NCBI GenBank assembly: GCA_036924085.1
Contig: JAVGWX010000012.1
Coordinates: forward strand, 28,004,901-28,068,900
DNA: 64,000 bases
Reading direction: 5' to 3'
DNA from: Ariolimax columbianus
Taxonomy: Eukaryota > Mollusca > Gastropoda > Stylommatophora > Arionidae
The notes under the pieces are model-generated. The model saw only the letters and a program-made list of their open reading frames with translations, had not been told where the DNA came from and did no database searches. Numbering within the stretch: the stretch's first letter is position 1; each line of letters begins with the position of its first letter. The translations under genes were made by a program, and so were the position numbers. This document shows, one piece after another, positions 37,446-49,130 of the stretch.

Positions 37446-37779
37446 GCAGACCAAAAGATGTTAGTCTGTTAATTTCAAAATTGTATTAAAGTTACTTTAT
37501 CGGATAAAAAATGTACCAGTGGATTAATAGTCAAACATATATTTCATAGGAGCAATTGTTCAGCTATTTATTATTTCATGTTTATTTCAATTAATTAAAA
37601 TTTGTAAAGTTTACTTTACAAATTAAATTAAGTTTAAGACAGATCAGATGCATTCAATGGGATGTTGGATACTTCATGTCTCTCATAAGACTGTCAATCT
37701 TATTGAAAAAAAATAAAGTTGCAACATGCTAAGTTTGTTCTATTTGTGAACTATTCTTGTCCTTAATTTAAATATAATG

Positions 37780-39200
37780 AACTTCATTCTAGAATAAAAT
37801 TCTTACAGTTGTGTTTTTAAATAGTTTTATTCTCTTCGTAGCAACAACTGTGAGTTTTGGATACTGTTGCCTGGTATATATTTCTGATAAAAGTCAGTTA
37901 GTGAAACATCCCTGATTATTGTCTTCAGATTGGAGTGCCCTTTGCAGTTCAATTAGTTCCGTCTGCAAAGAAGGAAGAGCTTTTCCCCACGTCAAAATGA
38001 AGGGAAGAAGATAATATTTTGTAATATGCTTTTTGTGTTTGACAATCCCGGAACCTGGTGTTGAATTCTTCATTCAGAGACTTCAACTCACCCACAAATA
38101 AAATACAATCAAAATAATTGCTTTAGTTTGCAGGTGTAGGAAAATGGTAAGTATTGCTTATCCTTGTTAATTTTCCCACAGTCAAAGTGTATTCTGAAGT
38201 GTCCATACAGCTTATGAACCAACTACACGAGTTTGTAATTTAGCATTTAGTTCATTAAGCGAGTTGTAACTTTTACAAGAAGTGCCAATCACACAGTCCG
38301 TTTTTGTTTTCTAACTCCCGCAGAGGTTTTTCTTTCATGTCCATGAACACATACATCACCTTTAAAATCATCAAAGCACTTGAGAATTTATCCTTACTTA
38401 GCCAATGCACTTTACAGTAAATGGTGATGACTCCATTTTTGGAATGAATGTCTTCCAGACATTCTTGAAACTATCAGTGGTTCAGACCTCTCAACTTAAA
38501 GAAATGTATCCAGAAAACTACAACGATCATGACATAGCTGAATCTGATTGACTTTACACAAAGTTGGTGAAGCACACACAAATCTTCTTCATTGATGTTC
38601 ACATCAGATAACTCTAATCTGATTTTAGCAACATTGTCTAAGTTTGACCCAATCATTGTCGGAATCTCATCAGTTAGTATTCCGTTTAGCTTCTCCCATT
38701 TCATGTCACATTTATTAAAAACATTTTTTCATCCTGGAAAATGTCTTCTCTCCTTGTGGTATCATTGCTTGGTTGAAGACCAATTCATCGATCAAACTGA
38801 ATTTAGTTATAATTCAGCGGACAAATAGCCAACCGGGCAGCAATGGTGGTATCTGTGCTATCATATACAGCAATTGAAAACACTTCAAACTGTGGCACAA
38901 GTTCCTTGAGGCTTTATGTTATGCAGCCGCCCATTCCGTCATAAATCTCATCACAGCTCAACGTTCAATGTCCTTGCTTTTATCAGGACACAGTACCTTA
39001 ATGACAGTGCTGAGACACCCTTTGACAAAGCGTCCTTTAGAATATAGCTTTGAATGCATAGCAATTTTTTTCACTGGCAAAACAGCTTGTCCGAACAATG
39101 TTTTCAGCTTCTTTATTCAATTTGTAGGAAAATATCTGTTAAGCAGATATACTCTTTTTCAAATAGTGGACCTTATCTTTTTTCCGTCAACCTTTGGAAT
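37780..39200 (-). pseudogene. hAT-type transposase relic (GTF2IRD2/ZBED-like)
   Basis: On the - strand, broken readings occur in the order of this transposase family: LYSKGRFVKGCLSTVIKVLC, FSIAVYDSTDTTIAARLAIC, WEKLNGILTDEIPTMIGS, CVLHQLCVKSI, FKLRGLNH, FQECLEDIHSKNGVITIYC and VHWLSKD. They parallel FVK.C...V...LCP, .ST D..DTAQLAI, GI.TD.APAMIG, C.IHQ..LC.K, RSRGLNHRQF and VRWLSRG. Multiple stops show it is dead. It is a domestication-unlikely fossil between SINEs. Confidence 0.6.
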
Positions 39201-39964
39201 CGCTGTAATTGACGTGCTAGGTATTTTAATACCTTTGTATGTTGTATTCTTTCACAACAAATAAGAGTTTCAAAATAAACCAAACAAACACGGTAATCCT
39301 TCTGCATGACAAAAAAAGGAATCATCATTTAACTTTTCTTGACATACACACAACATCCATTGTCTACAATCCTCTTCTGTATGTAATGTTAACAATTTAG
39401 AACACTGACACATTTATAATAAATGAAACTAATATAATAAATCGGAAGATATCAATATAGTTAAATATAATAAACTTGTGTATCACAAATTCAAAACTTC
39501 CTAACTCAATATTAATAGTTGTGAGCAATGCTGCTGCTTGCATGCATTCAAGAATTTTCATTTTAGGTTTTTATATCTGCCATTTCTTGTCGCTTCATCT
39601 TCACCTGAACCAACTTTAGCTTGCTTTACCTTGCAAAGTTCACAAGTGTACACTTCACAGACATCAGAAGTGAGGCCAACTTTGCGTACCTATGCATAAT
39701 TCATTAAATAATTCAAATGAACTCATTATTATTATTTATTTGTTATAAATTTATGTTCACATTTTATGAGTAGGCTCTCGTAATTTGGTTTTTCTATCTG
39801 AATACCAACAAATGTATTAGTTCATATGGCTGGTGTGCTAGATTCAGTGGGATTTTTTAAAGTACTCTTGGGCTGAATAAAATTAGGGCAACAGCCATAT
39901 GTTGCACAAGCCTGCTCTAACACAGCATCGTCAACAGCAACACCTACTTTTACAGTCTTATTGA

Positions 39965-40225
39965 ATAGCTGTAGTCAAGAGGTTAAGAAACTTGCCTCTC
40001 ACAGTGATGAACGGAAACAGTAGGCGATCGAATCCTGCAAGTTTCAAGCGACCCTGGTCTCACGGGAGGTACGACCAGAGTGCCTGCATCCTGAGTTACC
40101 TCCAGTCGTCTCGACCAATAGTCTTGCCACTGATCCAAGGTAACTCGGGACAAGAGTGAGATTGATGACCAGTGCATATTCTTCCTTACTATAATCCAAA
40201 TACAGCGCACATCACATTATTAAGA
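39965..40225 (+). mobile_element. tRNA-derived SINE (family I)
   Basis: Head AGTCAAGAGGTTAAGAAACTT with B box GCGATCGAATCC; body TGCATCCTGAGTTACCTCCA, TCTTGCCACTGATCC, AAGGTAACTCGGG. The body is shared with 30330-30590. Confidence 0.65.
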
Positions 40226-40654
40226 CAAAATGTTGTGGCCATAATCGCTTCGCGAATGGCAATAACTTTTTTATTTAATAAATATTAAAATAAGATACTG
40301 AAATGGTTGTTCTCCATGTGTCAGTGCCATACAACAGGACTGCTTTACATTAGACTTGAAGATTTATATTTTTTGATTGAACTCTTTCTATTTCAACCAA
40401 AAACATACACAATTTTATACATGAATGTTTGCTTAGAATAGAAGACTTGGTATAGTATGATACAGTCACTAATGTAGAACTGCTGGACCCAGGCAAGCAA
40501 TAGTGATCTAGAAGGTGAGGACAAGACGTAGTCATTGGATAGGACACGCATTAAAGATACCAACCGATAGAAATACAAGACAGTTTCTGGAATCCCCATG
40601 GAACAGAAAGTATAGACATGATATATAATGAGATGTGGAATGGATGGCCATCAT

Positions 40655-41222
40655 CATCATGTAGCATGTCCTTTGCAGAATGTCGCTCTCATGACAGCCT
40701 GGTTGTAGAAAACTCTATCTTTCTTCCGGCCTGCTCCAAGGTCAAATCCAGCGTCTCCTTGATGTCCTGGGTAAATCGTCTTCTCGGTCGGCTCCTGCCT
40801 CTCTACCCAGTGACCATGCCTTCCATAACCACTCTCTCTAGTCTGTTGTGTCGTTTGATATGTCCAAAAAACCTCAGTTTTCAGTACATTACGTCATTTA
40901 TGAGCTATATTATCGTCTACATTCAGGTCTTGCTGGATGGATTTGTTTGTTTATTTCTTTGTCCATGGAATTTTCAGGACTCTTCTGTAGCAGCGTGTTT
41001 CAAAAGCACCGATCTTCACTCTTATTGCTTTTGTAATCGTCTATGTTTCACATCCATAGGTTGCCACAGAAAAAATGCATGTTCCTAGGATCTTTAGTTT
41101 TAGTTCCTTGTTTATATTATGCCATAGGTTCTGCATACTCCTTATCTTCTGCATTGCCATAATCAGTCGTCTTCTTACTTTCTTTGTACAGTCTCCATTG
41201 TTGTTCAGTATTGATCCCATTT
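40655..41222 (-). pseudogene. LINE, sense 3' segment (post-RT region) of an inverted pair
   Basis: On the - strand the readings run MGSILNNNGDC, IMAMQKIRSMQNLW, NINKELKLKILG, then, after a break, FGHIKRHNRLERVVMEGMV to the end. This is the region downstream of the YADD box in animal LINEs (LGS.L..DG.C, KIR, LKL..L...V, GHI.R). It abuts, at 41222, an oppositely oriented segment from the upstream part of what appears to be the same ORF. Confidence 0.7.
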
Positions 41223-41224
41223 AG

Positions 41225-42215
41225 TGCGTAAGAAACAGAACTATATTACGGAGGAGACACTGTGACTCGTAGAGGAAAGAAGGAAACTGAGACAGACTGG
41301 AACAGAACGAAACACCAACAAATACAGAAATTGAACAAGAGAAATCACGAGAAAGATTAGGGAAGATAGGAAACAGCACATAATAGAAACATTTAACAAA
41401 ATAGAGGAACTCCAGGGGCAGGGGAAGGAACGTGAAGTATTCAATGAGATTAGATCTCTGACTGGAGAATTCCGGTCATCTCTATATGCAATAAATGACA
41501 GAAACGGAGCAACTATGACAGAAAGCAAAGACATTTTAGAAAGATGGGTGGAATACTGCGGAGAGATGTACGGGGACAACACAAAAAACAAAGACATGCT
41601 AACAAGCAATGAAGAGGAAGAACCCACAGGAAGGACCAGAATTCACATTGAGCAAAGTTCAAGCAGCGATTAAGGTGCTAAAAAAAGGGAAAACCTCAGG
41701 CTGTGATGATATACCCGCTGAACTGATACAAGCAGGAGAGGCAAGCATCTGCATTTACCATGCAGTCTGTAATAATATCTGGCGCAACACAGAATGGTCC
41801 AAAGCATGGAAACGATCAGTGTACATCCCCATACCTTAGAAAGGGAATCTAAAGTTATGTACAAACTATCACCTTGATAAGCCACGCCAGCATAATCTTA
41901 TTGTGTATCATCATGAAAAGAATAGAAAGAAAGTTGAACTATGAAATAAACAAAATGCAAGCAGGGTTCAGGCCAGGAAGAGGAACAAGAGACCATATCT
42001 TCAACATGAGACATCATCAAGAAAAGCAGAGAATTCAATACAGACCTGTATGCCTGTTTTATAGACTACACCAAGTTCTTTGACTGCGTAAAACATCAGC
42101 AAATGTGGAACATTATCAAAGATTTGGGCTTCCCAACACATCTGGTTCAACTAATAGAATGGATGGTATACGATATAAATCTGTGTTTCACAGCGGGCTG
42201 AAAGATTTGGAATAC
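41225..42215 (+). pseudogene. LINE, inverted 5' segment (linker and RT N-terminal half)
   Basis: Readings give EIRSLTGEFRSSLYAINDRN, then GATMTESKDILERWVEYCGE, then LSKVQAAIKVLKKGKTSGCD and DIPAELIQAG, IWRNTEWSKAWKRSVYIPIP, and QAGFRPGRGTRDHIFNMR. This is the linker and the first RT blocks of a LINE, with a few stops and frameshifts. With 40655-41222 it forms the head-to-head arrangement expected from twin priming. Confidence 0.8.
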
Positions 42216-42219
42216 TTAA

Positions 42220-42720
42220 CTTTACATCTTTATACTGGTTTAGAAGACCCTGCAGAGTCTGTATACAACCAGTTTCATTTACATCACCTTACTCTAAAAG
42301 CTATGTGCATCCAATTTATTCTTAAATGCATTAACTGTCCCTGCCTCCACTACCTCCCCTAGCAATGCATTCCAAGCATTCACCACTCTCTGACTAAAAA
42401 ATATTTCCTAATATCTAATCTGGACCTCTCTTTAGTCAACTTGTAGCTATGCCCTCTTGTTATTGTGGGTGGCTGTATTTTAAAAAACTTGTTATAGTCT
42501 AATTTATCCATTCCTCTGATCATCTTATAAACCTGTATTAAGTCACCACGAATTCTTCTCTCTTCTAGACACTGTAGGCCGGTTTTTCTGAGTCTTTCCT
42601 CATAACTGTAATTCTGGAATCCCACTATCAGCTTTGTCGCTCTTTTTTGTATTCTTTCTAGCATATTTATATCCCCTCTACGATAAAAACTCCACACCTG
42701 TACAAAGTACTCCAATCTAG
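42220..42720 (-). pseudogene. CR1-like LINE 3' end
   Basis: The - strand frame reads VQVWSFYRRGDINMLERIQK, RATKLIVGFQNYSYEERLRK, GDLIQVYKMIRGMDKLDYNK and RGHSYKLTKERSRLDIRKYF, then after a frameshift VVNAWNALLGEVVEAGTVNA. This is the conserved C-terminus of CR1/jockey-like LINEs (ML E R.Q.RATK...G, YEERL, RRIRGDLI..YK...G, R..FF..R.V..WN.LP). The 3' end cuts off the neighbouring LINE at about 42215. Confidence 0.85.
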
Positions 42721-42729
42721 TTCAAACTA

Positions 42730-43435
42730 ATGCTTTATACCATTTGACTATCACTTCCTTGCTCCTATTTTAATATTTCTTTTTATCATACCTAACATGA
42801 TAACCTGAAAGATGCTGAAATTTGAGAAGAAAAATAAGAGCAAGAAAAACATGTGGGTATAAAATACATTATTATTTTATAAAATAAACACTAAACTGGA
42901 AACTCTATATAAATAGCTCTCAATAGGGACTCAAACACATTTTCTCTGAACATGGGCATAAAGATAATACTATTACAGGCTCAACATTCTCCAATACAAT
43001 ATCTAAGATGGTTTGATTGTGTGCTTTCATTGTCATGAAGGGGGAAGGCACAAGGCTGCGGCATTGTAGTGGGATGACTCACAAACCAAACTTGCATATG
43101 TTTGGATTCATGTACCAACAAGGTTGCACTCCTATGTGATGTGAACCAATTAAAAAAAATCCGCTGAAGTCGGATTTTAATTGGCATAAGCCACAAAACA
43201 TAGTACGTTGCACTACACCATTAATAAACAAAGCAAACGGAAGCACATTAACATGTTAGCAGGGAGAGTATTTTGTTGAGAATACTATTCTAGGGGGTCA
43301 GTGATGTATAAATCTGTATTTTATTGTTAATTGTTAGTGTGTGATTTTACAGGTGATCCGAATAGAGTGGAGTCACTGACATGACAAATAACAGTTACAA
43401 CAAGAGCCAATGTAATGTAGAATTGTAACAATGAT
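42730..43435. other. No gene; one weak repeat
   Basis: 43000-43200 resembles about 4090-4260 read in reverse, with CTGAAGTCGGA-type ends. Otherwise nothing is recognised. Confidence 0.35.
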
Positions 43436-43439
43436 GACA

Positions 43440-43720
43440 CATGTAAGTATTTAATTAAGTAATTGGAACACATATATGCCAGTGTTACAGACATAAATAC
43501 TTTTATCAGTAATTGGAACACACATATACCAGTGTTGCACAGACATAAGTACTTTTCTCAGTAACTGAAAAAAATGTATACCAGTGTTACAGACATAAGT
43601 ACTTTTCTCAGTAACTGAAAAAAATGTATACCAGTATTACAGACATAAGTACTTTTCTCAGTAATTGGAGTAAACATATGCCAGTATTACAGACATAAGT
43701 ACTCTTCTAAGTAGCTGAAA
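43440..43720 (+). repeat. 50-bp tandem array, about 5 units
   Basis: Unit AGTAACTGAAAAAAATGTAT, ACCAGTGTTACAGACATAAG and TACTTTTCTC, with an older TTGGAACACATATATGCCAG variant at the left. Confidence 0.9.
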
Positions 43721-43799
43721 ACATAGAGGTCTAAATTCCGTCCCATGGGCCAAATGTTGCCAGAGTAAAATAAAAGGGAAATGGGAAGGGATATTTGTG

Positions 43800-43960
43800 T
43801 CCAAACCCAATAGGGATATTAATGACCTCATGTAAAGACCTCCAACAGTATCTTCCCTGGACAAACCCAATAGAGATATTAATGGCCTCATGTTGAGACC
43901 TCCAACAGTATCTTCCCTGAACAAACCCAATAGGGGTATTAATGACCTCATGTTAAGTTC
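43800..43960 (+). repeat. 60-bp tandem repeat, 2.5 units
   Basis: CAAACCCAATAGGGATATTA, ATGACCTCATGT and GACCTCCAACAGTATCTTCC repeated. Confidence 0.85.
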
Positions 43961-44354
43961 TGCTTTCTTGAAATATATTCAAGGTGACATCTGAAAGCAT
44001 ATGCAGAAGAAAAAGAAGACACCTCATTAAAATGAGAACAAAATACCTTATAAACAACAATTCATAATATAGCAATAATTTAAATAAATAAATTGTCATG
44101 ATGAATGTTCTACAAACCTGACATTATTGGTTCATGTTGGTCTTGGGGATGGAGAAGTTGGACCATGCTAATACACAGCAGATAACAGATGGGAAAGTGA
44201 AGTCACAGGAATCTCAGATTGAACTAAGACAATCCAGTTAACAATCATGTCTATCTTTCTTATTGTTGTCTCTACGCTGTTTACTAACAATACTGCTGCA
44301 TGTGTCTGGCAATGTTAAGACAATGTTCTGTTGATGACCTTCCACATGCTGTGC

Positions 44355-44745
44355 CATTACAAAGTCTCATGTAGCCTATCATATGATGGACAAAGTCTCA
44401 TGTAGACCAACATATGATGGACAAAGTCGCATGTAGACCAACATATGATGGACAAAGTCTCGTGTAGACCAACAGATGATGGACAAGGTCTCATGTGGAC
44501 AAAAACATGATGGACAAAGTCTCATGTAGACCAACACATAATGGAAAAAGCTTCAGTTAGACTAACATATGATGGACAAAGCTTCAGTTGGACCAAAACT
44601 GGATAGATTAAGCTTTGTGTGGCCTAAAACATGATAGACAAAGTCTCAGGTGACCTGAAACAGGATGGATAAAGTCTGGTGTGGCATAAAACAGGGCGGA
44701 CAGTCTTATGTGGCTCACAACTTGGTGGACAAAACCTTGCTGGTC
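44355..44745 (+). repeat. 31-bp tandem array, about 12 units, decaying rightward
   Basis: Unit ACAAAGTCTCATGTAGACCA + ACATATGATGG; the right-hand units diverge (GTGGCCTAAAACATGATAG). Confidence 0.85.
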
Positions 44746-44819
44746 CACTGAACAACAAACTTAAATGGGAAGAAAGAACATGATGGCCACTGCACCTTCA
44801 AACATGTTTGCAAAAAAGC

Positions 44820-44960
44820 ACCTAAATAGAGTTGTAGGTGAAGTTAGCAGCCTCATTGTGTAAAAAAAGTTGCTGCAGAAACCACAATTGCAAAAGTACA
44901 CAAAGTACTTTTGAACAAGCTTCCTAAAGGAGCACAACTGTGGTGGTGGCCATGACTGGA
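44820..44960 (-). repeat. Repeat J copy
   Basis: GTTAGCAGCCTCATTGTGTA and TTGCTGCAGAAACCAC, reversed, match blocks with CATGATGAGGTTGCTA at about 18230-18290 and 31200-31275 and near 13720-13800. Confidence 0.4.
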
Positions 44961-44994
44961 GTGAAAAGGATGATGGATTACAGAGATAGAGTGA

Positions 44995-45680
44995 ATCACA
45001 TACACAATATTGTCCATAATAAGAGCTCATGTGTCTTGATTGTATGTTTCTTAGCTGAAATGACTGATGCAAGTGTCTGTGACATCTTAGACTCTATTTT
45101 CAGGTGATCATTCTTCGACTACGCACATAACACAACAAACTGAGAAATCATCTATACAATAAGTTAAACATTCGTACTACAGACCTTTGTACCTGTGACA
45201 CAGCCCCTATGACAGCATAACATATTTTGCAGTCCTTATCATTGTACACCAATAAGAGAAGTAGATGTTGACAACAGCCAGTGCCCTTCCATGAGAAGCT
45301 GTATGGAAGTGCACGAACCTCAAGTCGACTGCTGCCTTTGTCAGAGTCATTGAAGTCAAGGTCTGAAGACGAATGAGGAAGAAGGAGAAGACTCTATTTT
45401 GTTGTTGACTTTCTGTGTGTTTGTGCTATAACATGGATCAGAAATGAGTGGAGTTTCAGACACACAAAGCAAAAATTCTCGATAAGAGCTAATGTGTTTT
45501 GATTGTATGTTTCTTAGCTGAACTGGCTGCTGCAAGTGTCCATGACATCTAAACCCTATTTTGTTGTTGACTTTCTGTGTGTTTGTGCCATAATATGGAT
45601 CAGCAATGAGTGGAGTTTCAGACATGTAGAAAATAAAATTCCCAATAAAAACTAATGTGGTTTGAATGTATGTGTTCCTT
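44995..45680 (+). repeat. Three diverged copies of a roughly 165-bp repeat, split by a LINE tail
   Basis: GCTCATGTGTCTTGATTGTA and TGTTTCTTAGCTGAA, CATCTTAGACTCTATTTT, then TTGACTTTCTGTGTGTTTGT occur at 45020-45105, 45385-45560 and 45555-45675. The gap between the first and second holds the LINE tail at 45115-45385. Confidence 0.7.
45115..45388 (+). pseudogene. I/Nimb-type LINE 3' end, 5'-truncated
   Basis: Readings LRNHLYNKLNIRTTDLCTCD, TAPMTA.HILQSL and KLYGSARTSSRLLPLS.S match the end of the LINE at 28625-29236 (NKLKIGGTDECTCGTEKMTA, KLYGSVDSLRMTAAF). It ends with a GAAGGAGAAG tail. It sits between copies of the 165-bp repeat, inserted at a TAGACTCTATTTT junction that recurs on both sides. 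Confidence 0.7.
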
Positions 45681-45934
45681 TGCCTTGAGTGGGAATATTT
45701 TGATGATAATACTGCTCCAGGTCTATTTAAAGTCGAAGGCACAAATTTATTGACCATCGCCTGAGTGCTTGTATTGTTACAGGAATCTGCAAAGAACGGA
45801 ATAACAAACAAGTTAAAAATAGAATCCATATTGAGTGTTACTCTGGTACTGATAAAATGACTGGGGCCAAAGGTGCAGCACTGTTAATGAGCTGACAGTA
45901 GCCAATGACTCATAGCTGGTTGCTTGTATCAGGG

Positions 45935-46810
45935 TCATTGAACTATGTACACAAAACTATGCAGTAGTGTCTCATCTAAAGCAGAAGTGGATATACTGAG
46001 GTCGGAATTAGATAAAATTTGAGAATGGTCTGTAAGCTGGCAAATGGAGTTTAATGTAGATAAGTGTACATACATCCACATGGGTAGATCCAATATGAAC
46101 ATAATTACATAATGGGAGAGAATAATATTAGAAAGATAGATAATGAAAGGGATGTAGGGGTTATAATAGATCAAACAGGTAAGGTGAGTGAGCAAGTTCA
46201 GGTAGCAGTGAAAAAGGCAAATGCAATGTTAGGTATGATAACAAGAAATATTAAACACAGAAACAAGGAAGTGATAATCAAACTGTATAAAGCATTAGTT
46301 AGACCTAGATTGGAGTACTGTGTACAGGTGTGGAGTCCTTATCATAGAGGGTACATAAACATGCTGGAAAGAATAGGAAAGAAAACAAAAATAGTGACAT
46401 AACTAATAGTGGGAGGGATTCTAGAATTATAGTTATGAGGAAAGACTCAGAAAAACCGGCCTACAGTGTCTAGAAGAGAAGAATTCGGGGTAACAATACA
46501 GGTTTATAAGATGATCAGAGGAATGGATAAATTAGACTATAACAAGTTTTACAAAATACAGCCACCCACAAGAACAAGAGGGCATAGCTACAAATTAACT
46601 AAAGAAAGGTTCAAATTAGATATTAAAAAATAATTTTTTTATTCAGAGAGTGGTGAATGCTTGGAATGCATTGCCAAAGAAGGTAGTGGAGGCAGGGACA
46701 ATTAAGAATAATTTGAATGCGCATAGCTTTTAGAGCAAGGTAATGTAAATACAACTAGTTGTATACAGACTCTGCAGCATCTTCGAAACCAGTATAAAGT
46801 TGGTATGTTA
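45935..46810 (+). pseudogene. CR1-like LINE 3' region
   Basis: Readings SSKAEVDILRSELDKI, EWSVSWQMEFNVDKC, RDVGVIIDQTGKVSEQVQVA, MLGMITRNIKHRNKEVIIKL, LVRPRLEYCVQVWSPYHRGY and MLERI, then VYKMIRGMDKLDYNKFYKIQ. These are the last RT blocks of the same family as 42220-42720, on the opposite strand. Frameshifts and stops are present. Confidence 0.85.
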
Positions 46811-46814
46811 AGAA

Positions 46815-47037
46815 CCAAGCTGACCAAGACCCTATTCCGTCTCCAAGTGGTGGTCCTGGCAGCAAGTTGTACTAGTGTTGTCTATCTAAGAGAATATGGA
46901 TCACAATGGGAAGGCAAACCTGGCACCCAAGAGCCAGCTGAAATGGATATGTAAGGCGGAAAGGTGCAGATATTGCAGCCTCACCGTAAACTACGACACG
47001 TCACAATATCACTTGCAGGATGAACGCTGAAGAAGAA
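46815..47037 (+). mobile_element. Diverged repeat A copy
   Basis: GACCAAGACCCTATTCCGTC, GGCGGAAAGGTGCAGATATT, GCAGCCTCACCGTAAACTAC and CGCTGAAGAAGAATAAA follow the order of repeat A with many changes. Confidence 0.55.
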
Positions 47038-47369
47038 TAAAATATTTCTGAGACACTTCAATGTCAATGTAAACTAATGAGAGTACCTGGCACAGACATG
47101 ACAGACACACAATGAAACCCACTTTCCAGTCACAGGGTCTTATAAATCACAAAATAAAAAGACAATGGACTAGACAACCTACAATATGTAAGGGTGAGTC
47201 ACTAGCCAGAGAGTGATAGAGAATGTATGAATCAGTGGTAGCCACTTAGGGCAGAGCAGGCCAAACAAGGAATAATAATATATGAACCAATAAGTGTATG
47301 CACTAACATATACCATTACACATACATGTATATCAAGTCTCTCTCTCTCGCATGCGCACTCATGCACGC

Positions 47370-47375
47370 ACACAC

Positions 47376-47446
<71 letters not shown>
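47370..47446 (+). repeat. (TA)n microsatellite
   Basis: About 37 TA dinucleotides, preceded by CA-rich sequence (CACACACAGA). Both strands are open (Ile-Tyr repeat) with no coding meaning. Confidence 0.98.
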
Positions 47447-47449
<3 letters not shown>

Positions 47450-47849
47450 TTTAAAATCATATATAGGTGCATATAAAAGGATACATAAATGGATAATGCA
47501 TACAAATAATAATAACAATAATAAGTGAGAGATATGAACAAAGAGACGTGGAAGAGAAAAGGGGGTAAAGAGAGAAAGCGAAAGAAAGGAATATGCAAGG
47601 GAGCCTACTCAAAGATATAGAAAGTATTCAAACCATAAGGAAGGTTAAGCAATCGTAGAGCTCAAATGATGTTTATCGCAGATATAGCAGGAAATGATGT
47701 CAAGTGGTTATTAGAGTCACTGGCTAATGGCGAGTGCCTTATGTATCGTATTGGTTTTCTAGTCAATTATCTATGATTACTTTGAGATTTGTTTGGTGTT
47801 TTCGTTTGTTTACTGTTCTGATGAAGGCCTTAACTTAAATTAGCTTAAC

Positions 47850-47915
47850 TTTCGCCTTTATACTAGTTTAGAAGACTCTGTAGAGTCTATATACAACCAG
47901 TTTCTTGTTGGGTGG
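47850..47915 (-). mobile_element. CR1-like LINE extreme 3' end
   Basis: CCTTTATACTAGTTTAGAAG and CTGTAGAGTCTATATACAAC match the 3' end of the LINE at 42220 (CTTTATACTGGTTTAGAAGA). Confidence 0.6.
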
Positions 47916-47919
47916 TTTA

Positions 47920-48282
47920 ACTGATGTGTGAGTCTATCTTAATAGACTCAAACACTAGAGGTAAGTAGACCTGCAGCCAGTTAGGCACCATCTATGCTGC
48001 TCTTAACAAACCACCTAAGGGAAGGTACAAATAATTTTTGGGTAGATTTTAGCTAGAATTTTTTTTGGGCATCAACTGTTAAGCCTACTCTTTTTGATTT
48101 CTAACTGCCAAGGGATTTTTAATGTGCTCGACACCGAACACGAGAGTCCGATCTTGCTACCCAGAGATCAGGAGAATTTTTGACCAGAAGATCCACGTGA
48201 GAAAATCCTGGTCTCCGCTGTGATTCGAACCTCTGACACCCGAAGTGGACACCTTACCTCAAGACCACAGAGTCCCCTTTGT
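47920..48282 (-). mobile_element. tRNA-derived SINE (family D) with repeat C core
   Basis: On - the head is GACTCTGTGGTCTTGAGGTA with B box AGGTTCGAATCAC, then CACGTGGATCTTCTGG and TTGGCAGTTAGAAATC. The repeat C core follows (GGTGGTTTGTTAAGAGCAGC ... AGTCTATTAAGATAGACTC). It is the better preserved of two copies. Confidence 0.8.
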
Positions 48283-48422
48283 TGTCGTAACGTGGGTTTC
48301 TTTTTATTTCTATCCCAGTGTGGAAACCGAGTCATACGTGTAGTTATTTGTTGTTATCGATCTAGGTTACAGGAAGGAAGATTTACAAACTACATGAAAT
48401 AACACAACTTGATATACCTCCA

Positions 48423-48602
48423 TCAAATGACTGTCTCAGCAGCTGCAGGATAGAACTTGTATTTTGTCTCTGTAGTTGGGAAGTCATGCTGATATGAATC
48501 CCCTCCAGGGCCTATTGACTCCTGGTAGTCAGGCCTGTGTGCACGATGATATCTGGATACCTTCACATTAAAACCTTCAAGATGTCTGGCGAACAGACTG
48601 TT
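48423..48602 (-). CDS. Terminal exon of an unrecognised - strand gene
   Basis: Read on -, an acceptor (GAATTCACAG|) leads into 59 codons and TGA at 48425-48423. The peptide starts NSLFARHLEGFNVKVSRYHR, continues AHRPDYQESIGPGGDSYQHD and ends YKFYPAAAETVI. A - strand AATAAA lies at 48308-48303, about 115 bp beyond the stop. Composition and signals look genuine. I cannot name the protein. It may belong with the exons at 51848, 59206 and 59717, but that is only inferred from strand and order. Confidence 0.6.
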   Translation of the reverse strand, partial: NSLFARHLEGFNVKVSRYHRAHRPDYQESIGPGGDSYQHDFPTTETKYKFYPAAAETVI

Positions 48603-48939
48603 CTGTGAATTCGAAGTCAAGAATATAATTGCAAAAGGGTTTAAGCAATACCCACCTGTGTGTTACCAGGCCCAAAATGGGAGTAAAGAATAGTAACACC
48701 GCAACCAGCAAGGCACGTCATTAGAGGCGATTAGACAGAGGTGAGCATAAGGTCTGCTGTCCTGTCCTGTAGTAACTATCACAAAGAAAAGACAAGAAGA
48801 CATGCACACCCTATGGTAGAAGAGGAGCAACTGAATCAAGACAAGACATTTTAATGTCTTCAATAAAGCTATACATACCACAAAACAATAGCATATCAAC
48901 TGTCCTACAAGTTAACAACCTTCTCAATACAACCACCTC

Positions 48940-49130
48940 CTGTCTTCGTTCATATTCTTGAAAACAAACTGTGTCACAACAGTCTGGTAAATGAGGTGGG
49001 GATCAACACTGCAATCCCCATAGTGTCGATCTCCTTGAGGATCCTCACAATGCACTACAGCCAGGAGAACCCTAGTCCAACTTCTCAAGTGCACCTCAAG
49101 AAACATCAAGAGTTAACTCAGCACAAGCAA
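48940..49130 (-). repeat. Repeat G copy
   Basis: TGTGTCACAACAGTCTGGTA, AATGAGGTGGGGATCAACAC and ACAATGCACTACAGCC are the reverse of the block at 57990-58100 (GTGCAATG, CGGTGTTGACCCCCACCTCA). Confidence 0.6.

Noticed and set aside
47179..47598. 139-residue - frame with Ile-Tyr run
   Set aside because: It is driven by the (TA)n microsatellite and has no domain.
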